A program made the translations under genes and the position numbers. Shown here piece by piece: positions 1 to 11,014 of a stretch of 64,000 nt of DNA. Where the stretch lies: contig OY755190.1 in the NCBI GenBank assembly GCA_963576735.1, forward strand, positions 8,611,695 through 8,675,694. Direction: 5' to 3'. How positions within the stretch are numbered: the first letter of the stretch is position 1; the number at the start of each line of letters is the position of its first letter. Below the pieces are notes generated by a model. It searched no databases and had not been told where the DNA came from. It was given only the letters and a program-made list of their open reading frames with translations. The DNA is from Bedellia somnulentella (taxonomy: Eukaryota > Arthropoda > Insecta > Lepidoptera > Bedelliidae).

Positions 1-475
1 TTAAATCTCACCGGCTAAGCTTTTGCACCAAATTTTCGCCTAACACTGCCTTAAGAGGTAAATTTATTCCAAGTTTTTTCGAGACGAGAATTTTTAATCG
101 CCCAACAATCTTACTGGGAAAGTTTGAAACTTAAAAGATATTAATTTTCCGACCGCGACCAAATAAGTCAAGTGGGAGTCTGCCTCTCCTTACCTGGAGA
201 CTTGAATTTGTTATTCAATATTTAATTCGTTTTTATATGTATAATATATTAAATCTTAAATAACGATATCCTACCGATAATTGTATTTTGGTTTGTTTTT
301 ATCTTTAGATTTAATACAAGTTAATCAGTTTAGCGTGTAATGTTTGCGGCTAGTGAGGTATCAATGGTACGGGAATTTGTTAATGTGCGATAAAAAAAAA
401 TCATATAGAAAAAAACACAAGATAATAATTATTAATTTTATCTTATACCAAAAAATACGCTGTAGTTTTGGCTTC
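1..475. other. AT-rich sequence, nothing recognised
   Basis: No coding frame, RNA gene or known repeat could be supported here. The stretch is AT-rich with short homopolymer runs. Confidence 0.5.
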
Positions 476-590
476 AGATGACACTACCCCATTTCTTCCC
501 GTGGGCGTTTGTAAGAGTGGCTTCCAAAGGAGGCTGAAAAATTCCTTATCTAGAAATATACAGCCGTGAGTTTTGTATGTATGTATGCTT
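476..590 (+). repeat. SINE-1 copy, internally deleted
   Basis: The 5' landmark (CACTACCCCATTTCTTCCCG) is joined directly to the 3' landmark (ACAGCCGTGAG followed by TATG repeats). About 130 bp of the usual 250-bp element is missing in between. Confidence 0.75.
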
Positions 591-894
591 TTACCAAATA
601 CAAAATGAACTGAATTTTCAGTTTGAAAACGTAGATTAACATTATTTTCGGGATTATGTTGACAGGTTAACACGACGTTTTTTATAGCGCACCTTTCTAT
701 TTTAAGCGTTAAGGGTTGGTCGGTCATGCGGATCAGGCCTAAGGGAGGTATACAGTATTACGTTATATACATCAATGTTGAAAATTGATATCGTATAAAC
801 CATTTGTACCATGTATTTCAACCACATATCGTCTATGTGTGTTCTATGTTAATAATTATAGTAGTTACAATCTCTCTTTGTTTCTGAAACTGAA

Positions 895-1030
895 ATACAA
901 AAGACCAAGTATGAAAAAATGTATAGACGAAGCTCGAGAGGTGTGCCAGGATTGTATCAAGCGGTAGTAGTCTGTGCCTACCCCAATGAGAGCTAACGGC
1001 GGCGTGAGTATAAGAATAAATGACTTCATC
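895..1030 (+). pseudogene. RTE-type LINE 3' end fragment
   Basis: This matches the 3' ends at 8965-9232, 10400-10530 and 12425-12675. Shared landmarks are a motif like GAAGCTCGAGAGGTGTGCC and then TGCCTACCCCAATG, close to the end of the reverse transcriptase frame. It is a 5'-truncated LINE relic with no intact frame. Confidence 0.6.
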
Positions 1031-1159
1031 CTAAAGAGTGTTTCGAGTCTACCCTAAATAGGCTCTACCGTTAGTAACTATTCAGTAAATTTTCCTCATA
1101 GTGAGAATTTATATAGGTAACTTTTGTATATTTTTTAACATATAATAAGTAATGTATGG

Positions 1160-1406
1160 CTGTGTAGTGTCGGCTTAGAATAGCACTACCCCATTTCTTC
1201 CGGTGGGTGTACGTAAGAGGCGACCAACGGTATTGGGGCTTTTAAGGGATTTTGGGCGATGCGGTTGGAGACCCATCACCAACAACCTTTATTTTACCAT
1301 CTTTTCCCCACACAACTTCCAAAAGTGGCTGAGAAATTTCTAATTCCTTAGCTCTGGCTACCCCTTCTAGGGATTTATAGCCGTGACTATATGTATGTAT
1401 GTATGT
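1160..1406 (+). repeat. SINE-1 full-length copy
   Basis: It runs from the 5' landmark CTGTGTAGTGTCGGCTTAG through GGCGATGCGGTTGGAGACCC and AAGTGGCTGAGAAATTTC to a (TATG)n tail. At least 30 recognisable copies of this family lie in the window on both strands. Many are 5'-truncated and one has an exact empty site (40531-40780), so it moves by retroposition. The architecture resembles abundant lepidopteran SINEs (Metulj-like, from memory, unverified). Confidence 0.85.
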
Positions 1407-1499
1407 AATATAAGTAAAACATAGTATAATTATTCTATGTTCTTCATGATGAAATTGGGTTGATCAGTTGGGAATAGTGTATCAGTTCTTGTGGTTATT

Positions 1500-1985
1500 A
1501 CACTTACTTACTTACTTATACTCATGCCCATTATTCCCATTGGGGTAGGCAGAGACTATCAATCGCCACTTAGTACGATCTTGTCAAACCTCTCTTGCTT
1601 CCCTTACATCATTATTCTTGTCATACATGCTCTTTTATTCTTCTCACTTCGGACCCCGCCTTTATAAGAACGTTTTCTATCTGGTCTAGAAACGTTTTAC
1701 GAGGCCGTCCTCTACTAACAATCCCATCCACATTGGCTCTATATATCTCTTTCGCTACTTTATTTTCATCCATCCTCTCTATGTGCCCAAACCACCTTAA
1801 CATTCCTGTCTTGTCTAAATTTCTATCTTGCATACTACATCATCTTTCAAACCTACTCGTTCACGAATCACACTATTTCTCACTCTATTACACAACCTTA
1901 CATTACATATACTTCTGAGGGATCTCATTTCCACTGCATTAACTCTACTTTCATGCTTCTCCTACCATGCCCAAAATTCACTAGT
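1500..1985 (-). pseudogene. RTE-type LINE reverse transcriptase C-terminus, degenerate
   Basis: Read on the minus strand, the frame from about 1833 contains RWFGHIERMDENK, then EIYRANVDG, then GRPRKTFLDQIENVL. This is the typical C-terminal end of an RTE-like non-LTR reverse transcriptase. The frame upstream (EMRSLRSICNVRLCNRVRN) is in another phase, so the copy is frameshifted. The 3' end is a short (CTTA)n-type tail at 1500-1520. Catalytic RT motifs are absent because the copy is 5'-truncated. It is dead, but it is the best-preserved member of a family with six other fragments here. Confidence 0.8.
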
Positions 1986-2017
1986 TATTAGTTGATTAGT
2001 TATTTTAGTTATTAATA

Positions 2018-2382
2018 ACATAACATAAAGATAAACGTTCACGCCGAATAACCCCGAAGGGGTTAGCAGAGGTACTAATACTCCTGAACATCACGTGACT
2101 TTGTCACCTGGTGTTCAAAGTACCCACGTTTTGCATGGACAGTGTTCTCACGTGATAGGGGGCAGGCCTATCGCCGTTTTTTACGAAAACACTGTCACAT
2201 GACTAAGTACAACTCAGTCATGTGGGTTTCCTCACGATGTTTTCCCTCACCGTTAACAACCATGATAAATTAACCACACATACGTCTTTAGGAAAGACAA
2301 ATTGGTGTAGGCCCGACCCGGGATTTGAACACTAGTCGCTTGCACGTTAACCGGTGTTCTATCCATTGAGCTATCACGTCGT
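2018..2382 (-). repeat. SINE-T copy (tRNA-derived), near full length
   Basis: On the minus strand it starts with an A-box-like segment (GTGATAGCTCAATGGATAG) and a B-box-like segment near GTGTTCAAATCCCGGG. A conserved body follows (GGCAGGCCTATCGCC, ATCACGTGAG) and an end in AACGTT..TTATGTTATG. It is the second most abundant SINE in the window, about 350 bp long. The internal control boxes imply Pol III transcription when active. Confidence 0.85.
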
Positions 2383-2483
2383 ATTAGTAGTTTGTCGTTA
2401 AGACCCTTGGTACGTAGGGCTCAATGCGTGTCATTTTTGAAAGAAATTTTGACATGTTAAGTGGCTGTGGCTACATAATATAC

Positions 2484-2620
2484 GTCTATGGCCAAGTGGA
2501 TAGGTGACTAGCTTCTCAGTCCGGAAGATTCGGGTTCGAATCCCGCTGAGAGCAACATTAATGTGATAAGCGTAAATGTTTGTTAAGAAGTCTTGAATAT
2601 TAATTGTATGTATTAACATT
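2484..2620 (+). repeat. tRNA-derived SINE, family D
   Basis: A tRNA-like head (TATGGCCAAGTGGATAGG, then GGGTTCGAATCCCGC) is followed by a short body (AACATTAATGTGATAAGCG). A second copy lies at 44810-44940. A and B boxes are clear. The body is not tRNA, so this is a SINE and not a tRNA gene. Confidence 0.7.
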
Positions 2621-2727
2621 AAATGTGTCGTTGAGCTAGTGTTCCATAATACAAGTCATTAAGTTGTTCTAAGTTTGCGGCTAACTTCATCTGTGTAAGA
2701 AACGACCGTATATTACACACACATGGA

Positions 2728-2812
2728 TGCTACCTTACAAACATGGCTGAGGAATTTCTTCTTCTGAGCTCTGGCAACCCCTTTATGAAATTATAGCCGT
2801 GAGTATATGTGT
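2728..2812 (+). repeat. SINE-1 3' fragment
   Basis: Only the 3' third (CATGGCTGAGGAATTTCTTC to ATAGCCGTGAGTATATGTG) is present, a 5'-truncated copy. Confidence 0.65.
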
Positions 2813-2819
2813 CTACAAA

Positions 2820-4155
2820 GGGGCAATGCAGCCAGCCTTTTTTGGAACCCTGCAATTAAAACGGCTATCCATTTTTTTTTATTCCATAGTTTAGTCGCAT
2901 TTATATAATTCACATGCACAAAGTAGCTCGTAAATTTCTAATAGGTATAATCTGCTACACAATATTCAAATTAAGATAATCCCACTCTTCCCTTAAGTAT
3001 CGCTTCGAAAACCAGTACATTTTCCGTTTCCAATTACACAGGCTCGGAGCACAAATCAAATAGTAGCCTCCACGTATCGGTTACGATATTGAGTTATCGG
3101 TAATAGAATAACGTTATCTGTGTCAAGTGGCGATACATAATTAACGGATGGGCTGATAGGCTGATTTCAGATCCCTATCTGAAATCACGTTGGTTTGGCT
3201 CGGTTCCAGACGGCGTGTGGCGTAAAGGAAAACGGGTGGAGTGTTTGGCGATTGTCGTCAGTGAAAATTGATAAAGTTATGCATAGTTTGAACAAGTTGG
3301 TGGCGGTAGTGTAAAGTGAAAGATCATATTTTTAATTCTATTTCTTAAATAATTGGCCCTCAATTGGTAGTTTTTTGTTCAATTAGAAAAATGTGTATAA
3401 AACAAACTAAATTGTCTCGTAGTTAGCTACCACTGCTCTGCTTGTTACAGACACAAATTTTATAAGACATCGTCTCATTTTGCTTCTCCCAAAAAAGTCA
3501 TATACTGTCTTTGTACTCAATCGTTGACTCTCACAAAACATGACACCAGACCCTCTTATAATTCAGCCATAGCCCTTTTAAATACTAATAATCAGATAAA
3601 GACCTCAATGGTTATAAACGATATCGCCTACTATCACTCGAATCGCCTATAACTTGAACCTCCACCGAAATGACATTCATATTCCTCGAAAGCGGGTAAT
3701 ACGTTAGCGTAATGTATGTATCTCTCTGTGCCATGAGCCCCTGGTTGCTCAGAGACAATGAACAGTTTCGGTACTTGTTCGATGCATTATGTGGAATCCT
3801 CACCACCATTTATGTACCAAGTGAGGGAATTATGCCGTAGAAATGGTCTCATCTGTGTTCCTATATTGCCGACATTATGAAGGCAGGATAAAAGTAAATA
3901 TTATTAATTTGTAGTCAATCTAATGACAAAAACAATGGTCTAATATTTGATAGCAAACTATCTAACTATAGAACCAATATTCTAACAGTTCACACGCCGA
4001 TTACCATTGATAAAACTTTTCAAACTATTTATATAATAAAAAAATTCTTAACTTACTTTCTTATTATTATAAAATTCAATAGAAAAAAATCTAGGCTCCC
4101 TATCTTTCGAACCAGGTGTATACTTATTCAACCACCTTAGGTTGCTAAGTTTCAT
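2820..4155. other. No recognisable gene
   Basis: The stretch is AT-rich. A 65-codon minus-strand frame at 3612-3809 has no recognisable motif and is not supported. No repeat family was identified. Confidence 0.4.
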
Positions 4156-4159
4156 TTTA

Positions 4160-4350
4160 TCGCAGGATTCTCGTCCTTCAAGGAGTGGCAGTCTTACTAA
4201 TACTTCTGAATATCACGTGTATTTTTTTATTAAAGCTGATATCCGGTCAGAGTACCCACTTTATAACTGAACACTGTATTAAGTGTCAGTGGGGTGGGCA
4301 GTCCTATTGCAGTGGTATCAACTCACTGTCACATGAATAAATTCAACGTT
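4160..4350 (-). repeat. SINE-T copy, degenerate
   Basis: Only scattered landmarks survive (ACTAATACTTCTGAATATCA, AGAGTACCCACTTT, CACTGTCACATGA). This is an old partial copy. Confidence 0.5.
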
Positions 4351-4987
4351 AAGTTTCAATATGATGAAAGCTAAATGAGCACCAGTTATTGGAAGTAGTC
4401 ATGCGAACGACATCACAAATTAATACTGTTGACGTGTTGTTATGAATGAACTCGACATTTTCAGCATAATGTGACATTTAATAGTGAACCAGAAAATACG
4501 TGTCGGACGGCTAACAGCCCTATCAATATTCATAGCGCTACCGTGCGTGTTCTGCCATTTATGAGACCCCAGTAGCTTTTTATTAGTTTCGCTATTTCTT
4601 ACTCCATAAAAATGAATATTTATTTTAAAGGGAAGTCAAAGTCAGAGTCACACAAGTTCTTAAAAGGGCTTAAGCTTGATTTTTCATTAAATAAAACATA
4701 ATATTACATTACTTCTAACGTATGGTAGTGAATTTTAAACAACGGGAATTTTTAAATATCCTTTGGTAGAATTGTATTACCAATTATTGTACGCACTCAA
4801 TTCATCACTTCAGACATTTCGATCCTTTAAACGAATGACTTTTAAATTAAATGGTTTCAAAATAACATATATTTTGTTAACAAAAGGACTTCACATCTAT
4901 TTTATGGAAACGAGCAACATTATAGTCATCCACATAGCCATTTTATATTTTGAAATATTTTTATTACCACGCTATCAAACATGCAAA
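4351..4987. other. AT-rich sequence, nothing recognised
   Basis: An 86-codon frame at 4763-5023 is low-complexity, I/F/L-rich translation of AT-rich DNA and runs into the SINE-C insertion. It is not supported as a gene. Confidence 0.4.
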
Positions 4988-5477
4988 TTAAATGGGATCA
5001 CAATTAAATATTTTTGTTCATGAAAACCTCATGTGGGGATTATTACTAATAAATAAAGAATAAATAAAGGAAAGAAAAATTTCGACACAGGCGGGATTCG
5101 AACCCGCGACCTCGGGTATTCGCCCCCGTCGCTCTTGCCAATTGATTCTTTATTTATTAGTAATAATCCCCACATGAGGTTTTCATGAACAAAAAGATTT
5201 AATTATGTGATAGTTAGGCGTTTTCAACATTTGCATTCTATCTGAAAAGATAGACAAGTGGCCTTCCGAATTAGTAAAAAATTCGGAGGTAGGAAACGCA
5301 AACACCACTAAAACGTGTAAAAGAAATAAAGGATAGAAGAATTTCGCGCTGGCAGCCATTGACACGGTAGCTCAATTGGCAAGAGCGACGGGGGCGTATA
5401 CCCGAGGTCGCGGGTTCGAATCCCGCCTGTGTCGAAATTTTTCTTTCCTTTATTTATTCTTTATTTAAATGGGATCA
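4988..5477 (-). mobile_element. SINE-C insertion C1 (fold-back dimer) with 13-bp TSD
   Basis: The direct repeats TTAAATGGGATCA at 4988-5000 and 5465-5477 bound a 464-bp element. In the minus orientation the 3' part (5001-5132) is a 5'-truncated tRNA-like head plus tail. The 5' part (5133-5464) is inverted and carries the full spacer and a second tRNA-like head. The inverted part contains the junction TTTAATT|ATGTGATAGTTAGG, which is also the unit junction of the 52-kb array, so the template was more than one unit long. The spacer stems at 5218-5315 are conserved while their loops differ from the array subfamily. Confidence 0.85.
5361..5434 (+). tRNA. tRNA-like head of SINE-C (C1), probably not a functional tRNA
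   Basis: The cloverleaf is visible. The 7-bp acceptor is GACACGG/CTGTGTC with one G-T pair. The D arm is GCTC..GAGC with a GG in the loop. The T arm is GCGGG TTCGAAT CCCGC, with a discriminator G. The anticodon region forms only a 4-bp CGGG/CCCG stem around an 8-nt loop without U33, so decoding is unlikely. A T5 run follows at once and could end Pol III transcription. Acceptor pair 6 differs from the array copies (G-T here, T-A there) with pairing kept. Confidence 0.6.
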
Positions 5478-5564
5478 TTCTGGAAGCATATCCAACAGAT
5501 CAAAAAATCAAATTTTAAAGTTTACTAATCATTGACGGAGTAATTAATATACATACAAAAAAAC

Positions 5565-5812
5565 CGTGTAGTGCCGGCTTAGAGTAGCACTACCCCAATT
5601 CTTCCAGTGGGTGTACGTAAGAGGCAACTAACGGTATTGGGGCTTTTAAGGGATTTTTGGGCGATGCGGTCGGAGAACCATCACCAAAAACCTTTTCTTC
5701 AACATCTTTTCCCCACTTGACTTTCCAAAAGTGGCTGAGGAATTTCTAATTCCATAGCTCTGGCTACCCCACCTAGGGATTTATAGCCGCGAGTATATGT
5801 ATGTATGTATGT
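5565..5812 (+). repeat. SINE-1 full-length copy
   Basis: All landmarks are present, from CGTGTAGTGCCGGCTTAG to the (TATG)n tail. Confidence 0.85.
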
Positions 5813-6016
5813 ACAAAAAGACGCATGCATTCAAATTGAGTACCTTCTTTTTTGTAGTTCATCAAAGATTTGAATTTGAAAAGTACAAGTCACATATAGA
5901 AATATAAATTAAAGTATAATAAGTTGGTTAGAATTATACAAAGTTATCATACATTTGCCCGCCCTGCTTACCCCTATGCTCATTATTAGTCTAATCTAAA
6001 ACTCAACTCAAGACTC

Positions 6017-6167
6017 AAACGTTCACGCTGAAAATCCCCGAAGGGGTTGGCAGAGGTTCTAATACTTCTGGACATCACGTGACATCGTCACCTGGTGTTC
6101 AGAGTATCCACGTTTTGCTTGGATAGTATACTCACGTGATCGGTGGCAGGCCTATCGTCGTTTTTCT
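6017..6167 (-). repeat. SINE-T 3' half
   Basis: The AACGTTCACGC end, CCCCGAAGGGGTTGGCAGAG and GGCAGGCCTATCGTCG are present. The tRNA-like head is missing. Confidence 0.75.
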
Positions 6168-6660
6168 AATCGTGAGTAAGAAATAATCTCATATATATAA
6201 CATTTCATTAAATTGTAACAATCAAAAACTGATTACAAACGTACTTTAAACTGGTTATGAAGTACATATTGTTTGTAAAGCACTTCCTTACATCTACGAT
6301 ATGTACAATACTGATGCCAACTTCATTAAAAAGTATTTAGACCAATTTATACACAGGATGAAATGCAATCTCCCAACAAGATATAATATTGTTGAAAGTA
6401 AAATTAGGAAGCCGACGGCAGAAAACTAATCCGTTTACAGAAGTCCGGAAAATAATTGATGCAGCGCTAAATTTTTGAAATTCGTCGACAAAGTCTTTCG
6501 CTTCGAAGTGAATGGCAAAGTCAGTTAGTAAAATAGTTTGAAGACTATTTATTAAGATTTAACGACAACTTTGTCAAGCGGATACTTGCAAAGAAGTAAA
6601 TCAGGAACATGCATTTTTAATTAAACCCTTTTTGATTATTTCCAAACAGAATACATAAAG
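6168..6660. other. No recognisable feature
   Basis: AT-rich sequence with no supported frame or repeat. Confidence 0.4.
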
Positions 6661-6895
6661 ATGCCGGCTTAGAATGTCACTACCAATTTCTACCCACGGG
6701 TGTCGCAAGAGGCGACTAACGGTATGGGGCTCTTTCAAAGGGTTTTTGGGCGAAGCGGTTGGAGACCCTTCACCAAAGATGTTTATTTCTACCGTGATGT
6801 CCCCTATCAACTTCTAAATGTGGCTGAGGAGTTTCTAGCTCCGAAGCTCTGGCTACTCCTTTTTTTGATTTATGGCCGTGAGTATATGTATGTAT
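6661..6895 (+). repeat. SINE-1 subfamily B copy
   Basis: This subfamily reads TGCCGGCTTAGAATGTCACT and TTTCTACCCACGGGTGTCG. Other members are at 11424-11660, 33680-33897, 38291-38532 and 44285-44465. Confidence 0.8.
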
Positions 6896-7536
6896 CAATA
6901 CCGGTTTACTTAAACTGAAATTCGTTATAATATATATGAATAATTAAGTATCAAGATGGTTCAGATAGTATTAAGGAGAACCGTTACTCCTGTCAGTTAT
7001 AAATATATTTTACAAAAAAACTTACTCCATTGCTTCGCTTGCTATTTTAAAGACAAATTGTAAAATATTTCTCAAGCATATAGCTTTTGCTAGAAAACAT
7101 TCTAGTGTCGAGCAATAACCCAACATAGACGTTGGTCACAAATAACGGAGTTCCTGAGATTGAGAATAGGGCTTGTCTTGTTACTACGAAATTGTGCTGT
7201 AACTTGTTTTGCACTTTAGTTCTCCTAGTACTTGTAGAATAATGGCACTCAAAATTTTCATATACTCACGCTATTTAGTTTTCCCTGGGTAGGTAGTGGT
7301 TATCGAACGCCATTTAGAACAATACCGTATAATTAAAATACAATATAATTCTATTCTTCTAATATGGATACGTGTCTTTTTGAATTATTTCTTTTTGATA
7401 TTAAAAATCCTCACTTACTTATGTAGCAAATAGGATTATGAAATAAATTGTGAATATTTTTTTTGGTTTCCATAAATAGCTGAACAATAGCAAAGTTGTC
7501 AGTTAATTTTTACTTTATCTATTTAATATTTTTTTG
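6896..7536. other. No recognisable feature
   Basis: AT-rich sequence without a supported gene or repeat. Confidence 0.4.
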
Positions 7537-7541
7537 TATAT

Positions 7542-8945
7542 GTCGCAGGAAAATCGTCAAACTCGTTAACTTATAAGTTTCCTAGGAAACTTGTAAGTTG
7601 ACGGAAATCCGTCAAACAGCATGTGAATTTACATCTTACCTGATAGGTTTTAGGAAACTTGTAAAATAACGAACTTACCTCAGGAAATTTGTAAGTGGGG
7701 ACCATTTTTGACAAGTTTCCGAGTTTAAAGTTCTGTATTTTAGGAACTTTACAAGTTTCCTGAATCCCGCTAGGAAAGTTGTCAATGCAGCGCTGACGGC
7801 GCGGAGAGAGGGATGTTAGTGATTGCGGATTGGCTGGCGGCGGTCACGTGACGTGACGCATTCGCGCGTCTTATCAACTCGACAATCGAAACTAATATTT
7901 TCCTTGCTTTACTAATGCTAATCTATTAATTTGCTATTATTTGCTGTTACTGACATAACATTAAAAGTTTTAAGAGTATTTATTTAATATAAATTGTTTG
8001 AGTATACACCGTGATACTTTATTGTTATATAGTATGAATATCTTCTAGATCTTTGTTTTAAAGAGCGTTTTTATACCGATACATACATATCTATACTTGC
8101 GGCAATAAATCCCTAGAAAGGGTGGGAAGCCTGACCGTCGGAATAAGTAATTTCTTAGCTACTTTTGGAAGTTAAAGGGGAAAAGATTGTATTGTAATGT
8201 AAACATTATTGGCGATAGGTCTCAAATCGCATCGCCTCCAATGTTAATTGTTATAGGTTACCGCCAGAAATATGTTACTGCTATTCTTAACCGATGCTTG
8301 TAAGATTTTAAACTCTTACAAATTTACTGCATTCATAATATTTTATCCCGCGGTTGTCCTAAGAGGAAACCAAAGGCTTTTTAAGTGATTGTTAGGTGAA
8401 GTGGCTGCATACCCAGCGCCACCTTCTGATTTTAGTAGTAATTCGCTACTGTGATGTGAGTGTATGAAAAGCACGTCAGAAGGTTGGTCGATTAACGAAT
8501 GGAAACTAGTGTAAAAATCCGTCATCGTTATAAATTATTCGTAGTTTTCGTTTACTATTACGTAAGACTAACGGCCAGGGAAGCCTTAGTCCAGTTCCTC
8601 ATTTATATTTGAAAATATCAAAACATTGTCATTACTTTAAATTCATGCTTTTTTCTTTACTCAACTCACTTCTTAACCAATCATCATAAGTAACTGGTTC
8701 TATTAACAATTTCACTAGCAGCCATTAAGAGGCTTACAAATTTCCTAAATTATAAATTCAAAACTAGGAAACTTGTCAAAAATGATCCCCACTTACAATT
8801 TTCCTGAGGTGAGTTCGTTATTTTACAAGTTTCCTAAAACCTATCAGGTAAGATGTAATATCGCATGCTGTTTGACGGATTTCCGTCAACTTACAAGTTT
8901 CCTAGGAAACTTATAAGTTAACGAGTTTGACGATTTTCCTGCGAC
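7542..8945. mobile_element. TIR element copy 1, 1.4 kb, non-autonomous
   Basis: The termini are GTCGCAGGAAAATCG and CGATTTTCCTGCGAC, with near-perfect terminal inverted repeats of about 190 bp. Each repeat carries an inner palindrome centred on CCTAGG and many copies, in both directions, of a motif like GGAAACTTGTAA. Flanks share ATAT, a possible 4-bp target duplication, though the flanks are AT repeats. A GC-rich block at 7788-7866 contains TCACGTGACGTGACG. No transposase is encoded. A degenerate SINE-1 is nested at 8079-8306. A second copy in inverted orientation is at 17342-18726. Confidence 0.85.
8079..8306 (-). repeat. SINE-1 copy nested in the TIR element
   Basis: Minus-strand landmarks are ACATACATATC, AATAAATCCCTAGAAAGGG and CTATTCTTAACCGATGC. 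The same insertion is present in the second TIR element (about 17965-18185), so it entered before that element amplified. Confidence 0.75.
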
Positions 8946-8964
8946 ATATACATTATACATAGAC

Positions 8965-9232
8965 AAGATGGATGATATTAAATTGAGAAAAGAGAACTAT
9001 AATGCCATTGTGGAAGTTAATGTTAGTAGAGGATGACTTCGGAGGACACATTTGGACCAAATAGAGATTGTGCTCAAAAAGGCAGACTTCTTCATACTTC
9101 GGATGAAAAATAAAATAACATGTATGAAAAGTAAAAGCTAGAGACGTTTGCCTGGATCTTACAAAGTGGCGATTGATAGTCTCTGCCTACCCCAATGGTA
9201 ACGAACGGCGGTCGTATATATAATTATGTATG
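8965..9232 (+). pseudogene. RTE-type LINE 3' fragment
   Basis: The plus strand decays from the RT C-terminus (a GTTAGTAGAGGATGACTTCG / TTTGGACCAAATAGAGATTG region equivalent to the GRPR..LDQIE motif) to TGCCTACCCCAATGG. There is no open frame. Confidence 0.65.
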
Positions 9233-9805
9233 TATTTGTAGGTTTTCAAATATCTTAGATTTAGACTGATGCTACATACACTATATATAATCTAGCCTAT
9301 ATTTCTTATAAAGTTAGAAAACTTATTAACAAAATAATTTATAATCGATTGAGTGATTTCATAGGCTATTAATTTTATTCAAACACTATAAATAATTTCC
9401 TCTTTTATTTATGTTACCTAATTTTAAAAAAGTTTGAACTAAATATTGAAACGGCAGGCATGCTACGGTAACGTTGTCAGTAGTTTTAGACTCAATGAAT
9501 CTCCTTTTCACCTTTCTAGAAGTACATACAATACCAACGTTAGTATGCCAACGACAGCTTTTAGGTTTAAAAGCGTATGTTTATTTGTAAAAAGGAATGA
9601 ATTGAAGCATTTCTCATTTACTTGAGTGATTAAAAGTTGAAGAGTCAACGAAAGCTGTCTGAAGTATAAGCGGATTAGCAACTTGAAACTTTGTCCGCCT
9701 GGTATTAAAAGGTTCACAGTATAGGTTTTCAGACGTTATAGAGCGCTTGAATTTTATTAATATATAGATAGTGTAAATGCGTATATTATAGTAAAATTTA
9801 ATTAT
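9233..9805. other. No recognisable feature
   Basis: AT-rich sequence. A 69-codon minus-strand frame at 9508-9717 has no motif. Confidence 0.4.
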
Positions 9806-9807
9806 AC

Positions 9808-9990
9808 AGTGTAGTGTCGGCTTAGAATAGCACTACCCTATGTCTACCAGGTATTGGGGCTTTTTAAGTAATTGTTGGGCGATGCGGTTGGAGACCCATC
9901 ACCAATTTCCAACTCAACATCCAAAAAGAAATTCTTATTCCGAAGCTCTGGCTACCTCTTCTAGGGGTATTTATAGCCGTGAGTATTGTT
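9808..9990 (+). repeat. SINE-1 copy with internal deletions
   Basis: It has the 5' landmark GTGTAGTGTCGGCTTAG and the 3' landmark ATAGCCGTGAG. It lacks part of the GTAAGAGGCGACTAACGG block and the middle. Confidence 0.75.
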
Positions 9991-10399
9991 TGTATCTATA
10001 TAATAGTAAAATCATCCAAACATTAGATATTCATGAAAGAGTCATATAAACATTATGCCAAAAGTGTTGCCATAATCACATGATTTCACTCGTTCACCAA
10101 CTGTGGCTATCAACACAGACTCAAGTCCGAAATTTTCCGATCATCCTCCAAAGAGAACTACCAGGATAAGAATGAAATAACCACAACTATAATTGTCCAA
10201 AGTAATGATTGGTTATTTTCAAATAATTCATGGTGTTGGTTGATGCCATTTTGGATTCTGTTATAAATGGTTGACTACGTAACGTAGACTAAGTAAAAAA
10301 TCGAAAACAAGTGTCGAAACAGCCGAACACAACCAAAGCCTATACACACAATTATATAGATTTACATATATATATATATATTTTATAAGTATATAGAAT

Positions 10400-10530
10400 A
10401 AATTTGCATGTATGACAAGATTGATGAATTTAAATGAAGCTCGACAGCTTTGTAAGGTTCGTACAAAGTGGCGATCGATAGTCCCTGCCTACCTTAGTGG
10501 GAACTAATGGCGTAAGAATATGTGTTCCAA
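10400..10530 (+). pseudogene. RTE-type LINE 3' end
   Basis: ATGTATGACAAGATTGATGA is followed by GAAGCTCGACAG, AAGTGGCGATCGATAGTC and TGCCTACC. It is a 5'-truncated relic. Confidence 0.65.
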
Positions 10531-10825
10531 CCAAAGTAAATCTTCAATTGGCAGCCAAATCTGCCGAGTATGTACTGGTAGCTCTACGTGCATACAAACA
10601 AACTATACATTCACTCACATAGTTAGACATATATGATCTTCGTTAGTGGTCTGGATTTCAAAAGCTACTTATATTTTTGTATGATATTAGTTTAAAAATG
10701 TAAATGTAGGTAGCAGCCGATTCATAGCTATAGGATCACATGTTCCTCGTCATTCAACTGTTTTACCTTCTTAATATCGATTGGAGTGTCAATTTATTGC
10801 TAATATATTATTATTGCTAATAAAA

Positions 10826-11005
10826 TTCGTTAAACATTCGGTATTACCGAAGTTCGGCAGATTTACCAAAGTTAGTATCCGGCCAAATTTCGGTTTGATT
10901 TGGCAGATTTATACGGTCACGAGCAAGTGTGCGCAAGACTAGATGGTCACATGACGCGCCCGCTGTTCTCTGTGTGTGGGTGAGACACGGGTAGGAGTGT
11001 GTGCG
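10826..11005. repeat. Partial tandem duplicate of the hAT-type MITE 5' end
   Basis: The bases here repeat 205 bp further on, from 11031, almost without change over about 175 bp (TTCGTTAAACATTCGG to GAGTGTGTGCGC). The copy lacks the terminal TAGAGATGCACCGA. Confidence 0.8.
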
Positions 11006-11014
11006 CATTATTAC

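Noticed and set aside
1595..1918. 107-codon plus-strand frame as a gene
   Set aside because: It is the antisense of the RTE-type LINE RT C-terminus, which is clear on the minus strand.
5001..5464. Fold-back DNA transposon with tRNA genes in its inverted repeats
   Set aside because: The 11-13-bp variable-sequence TSDs, unequal arms and 5' truncation fit retroposition with 5' inversion better than a cut-and-paste element with fixed TIRs.
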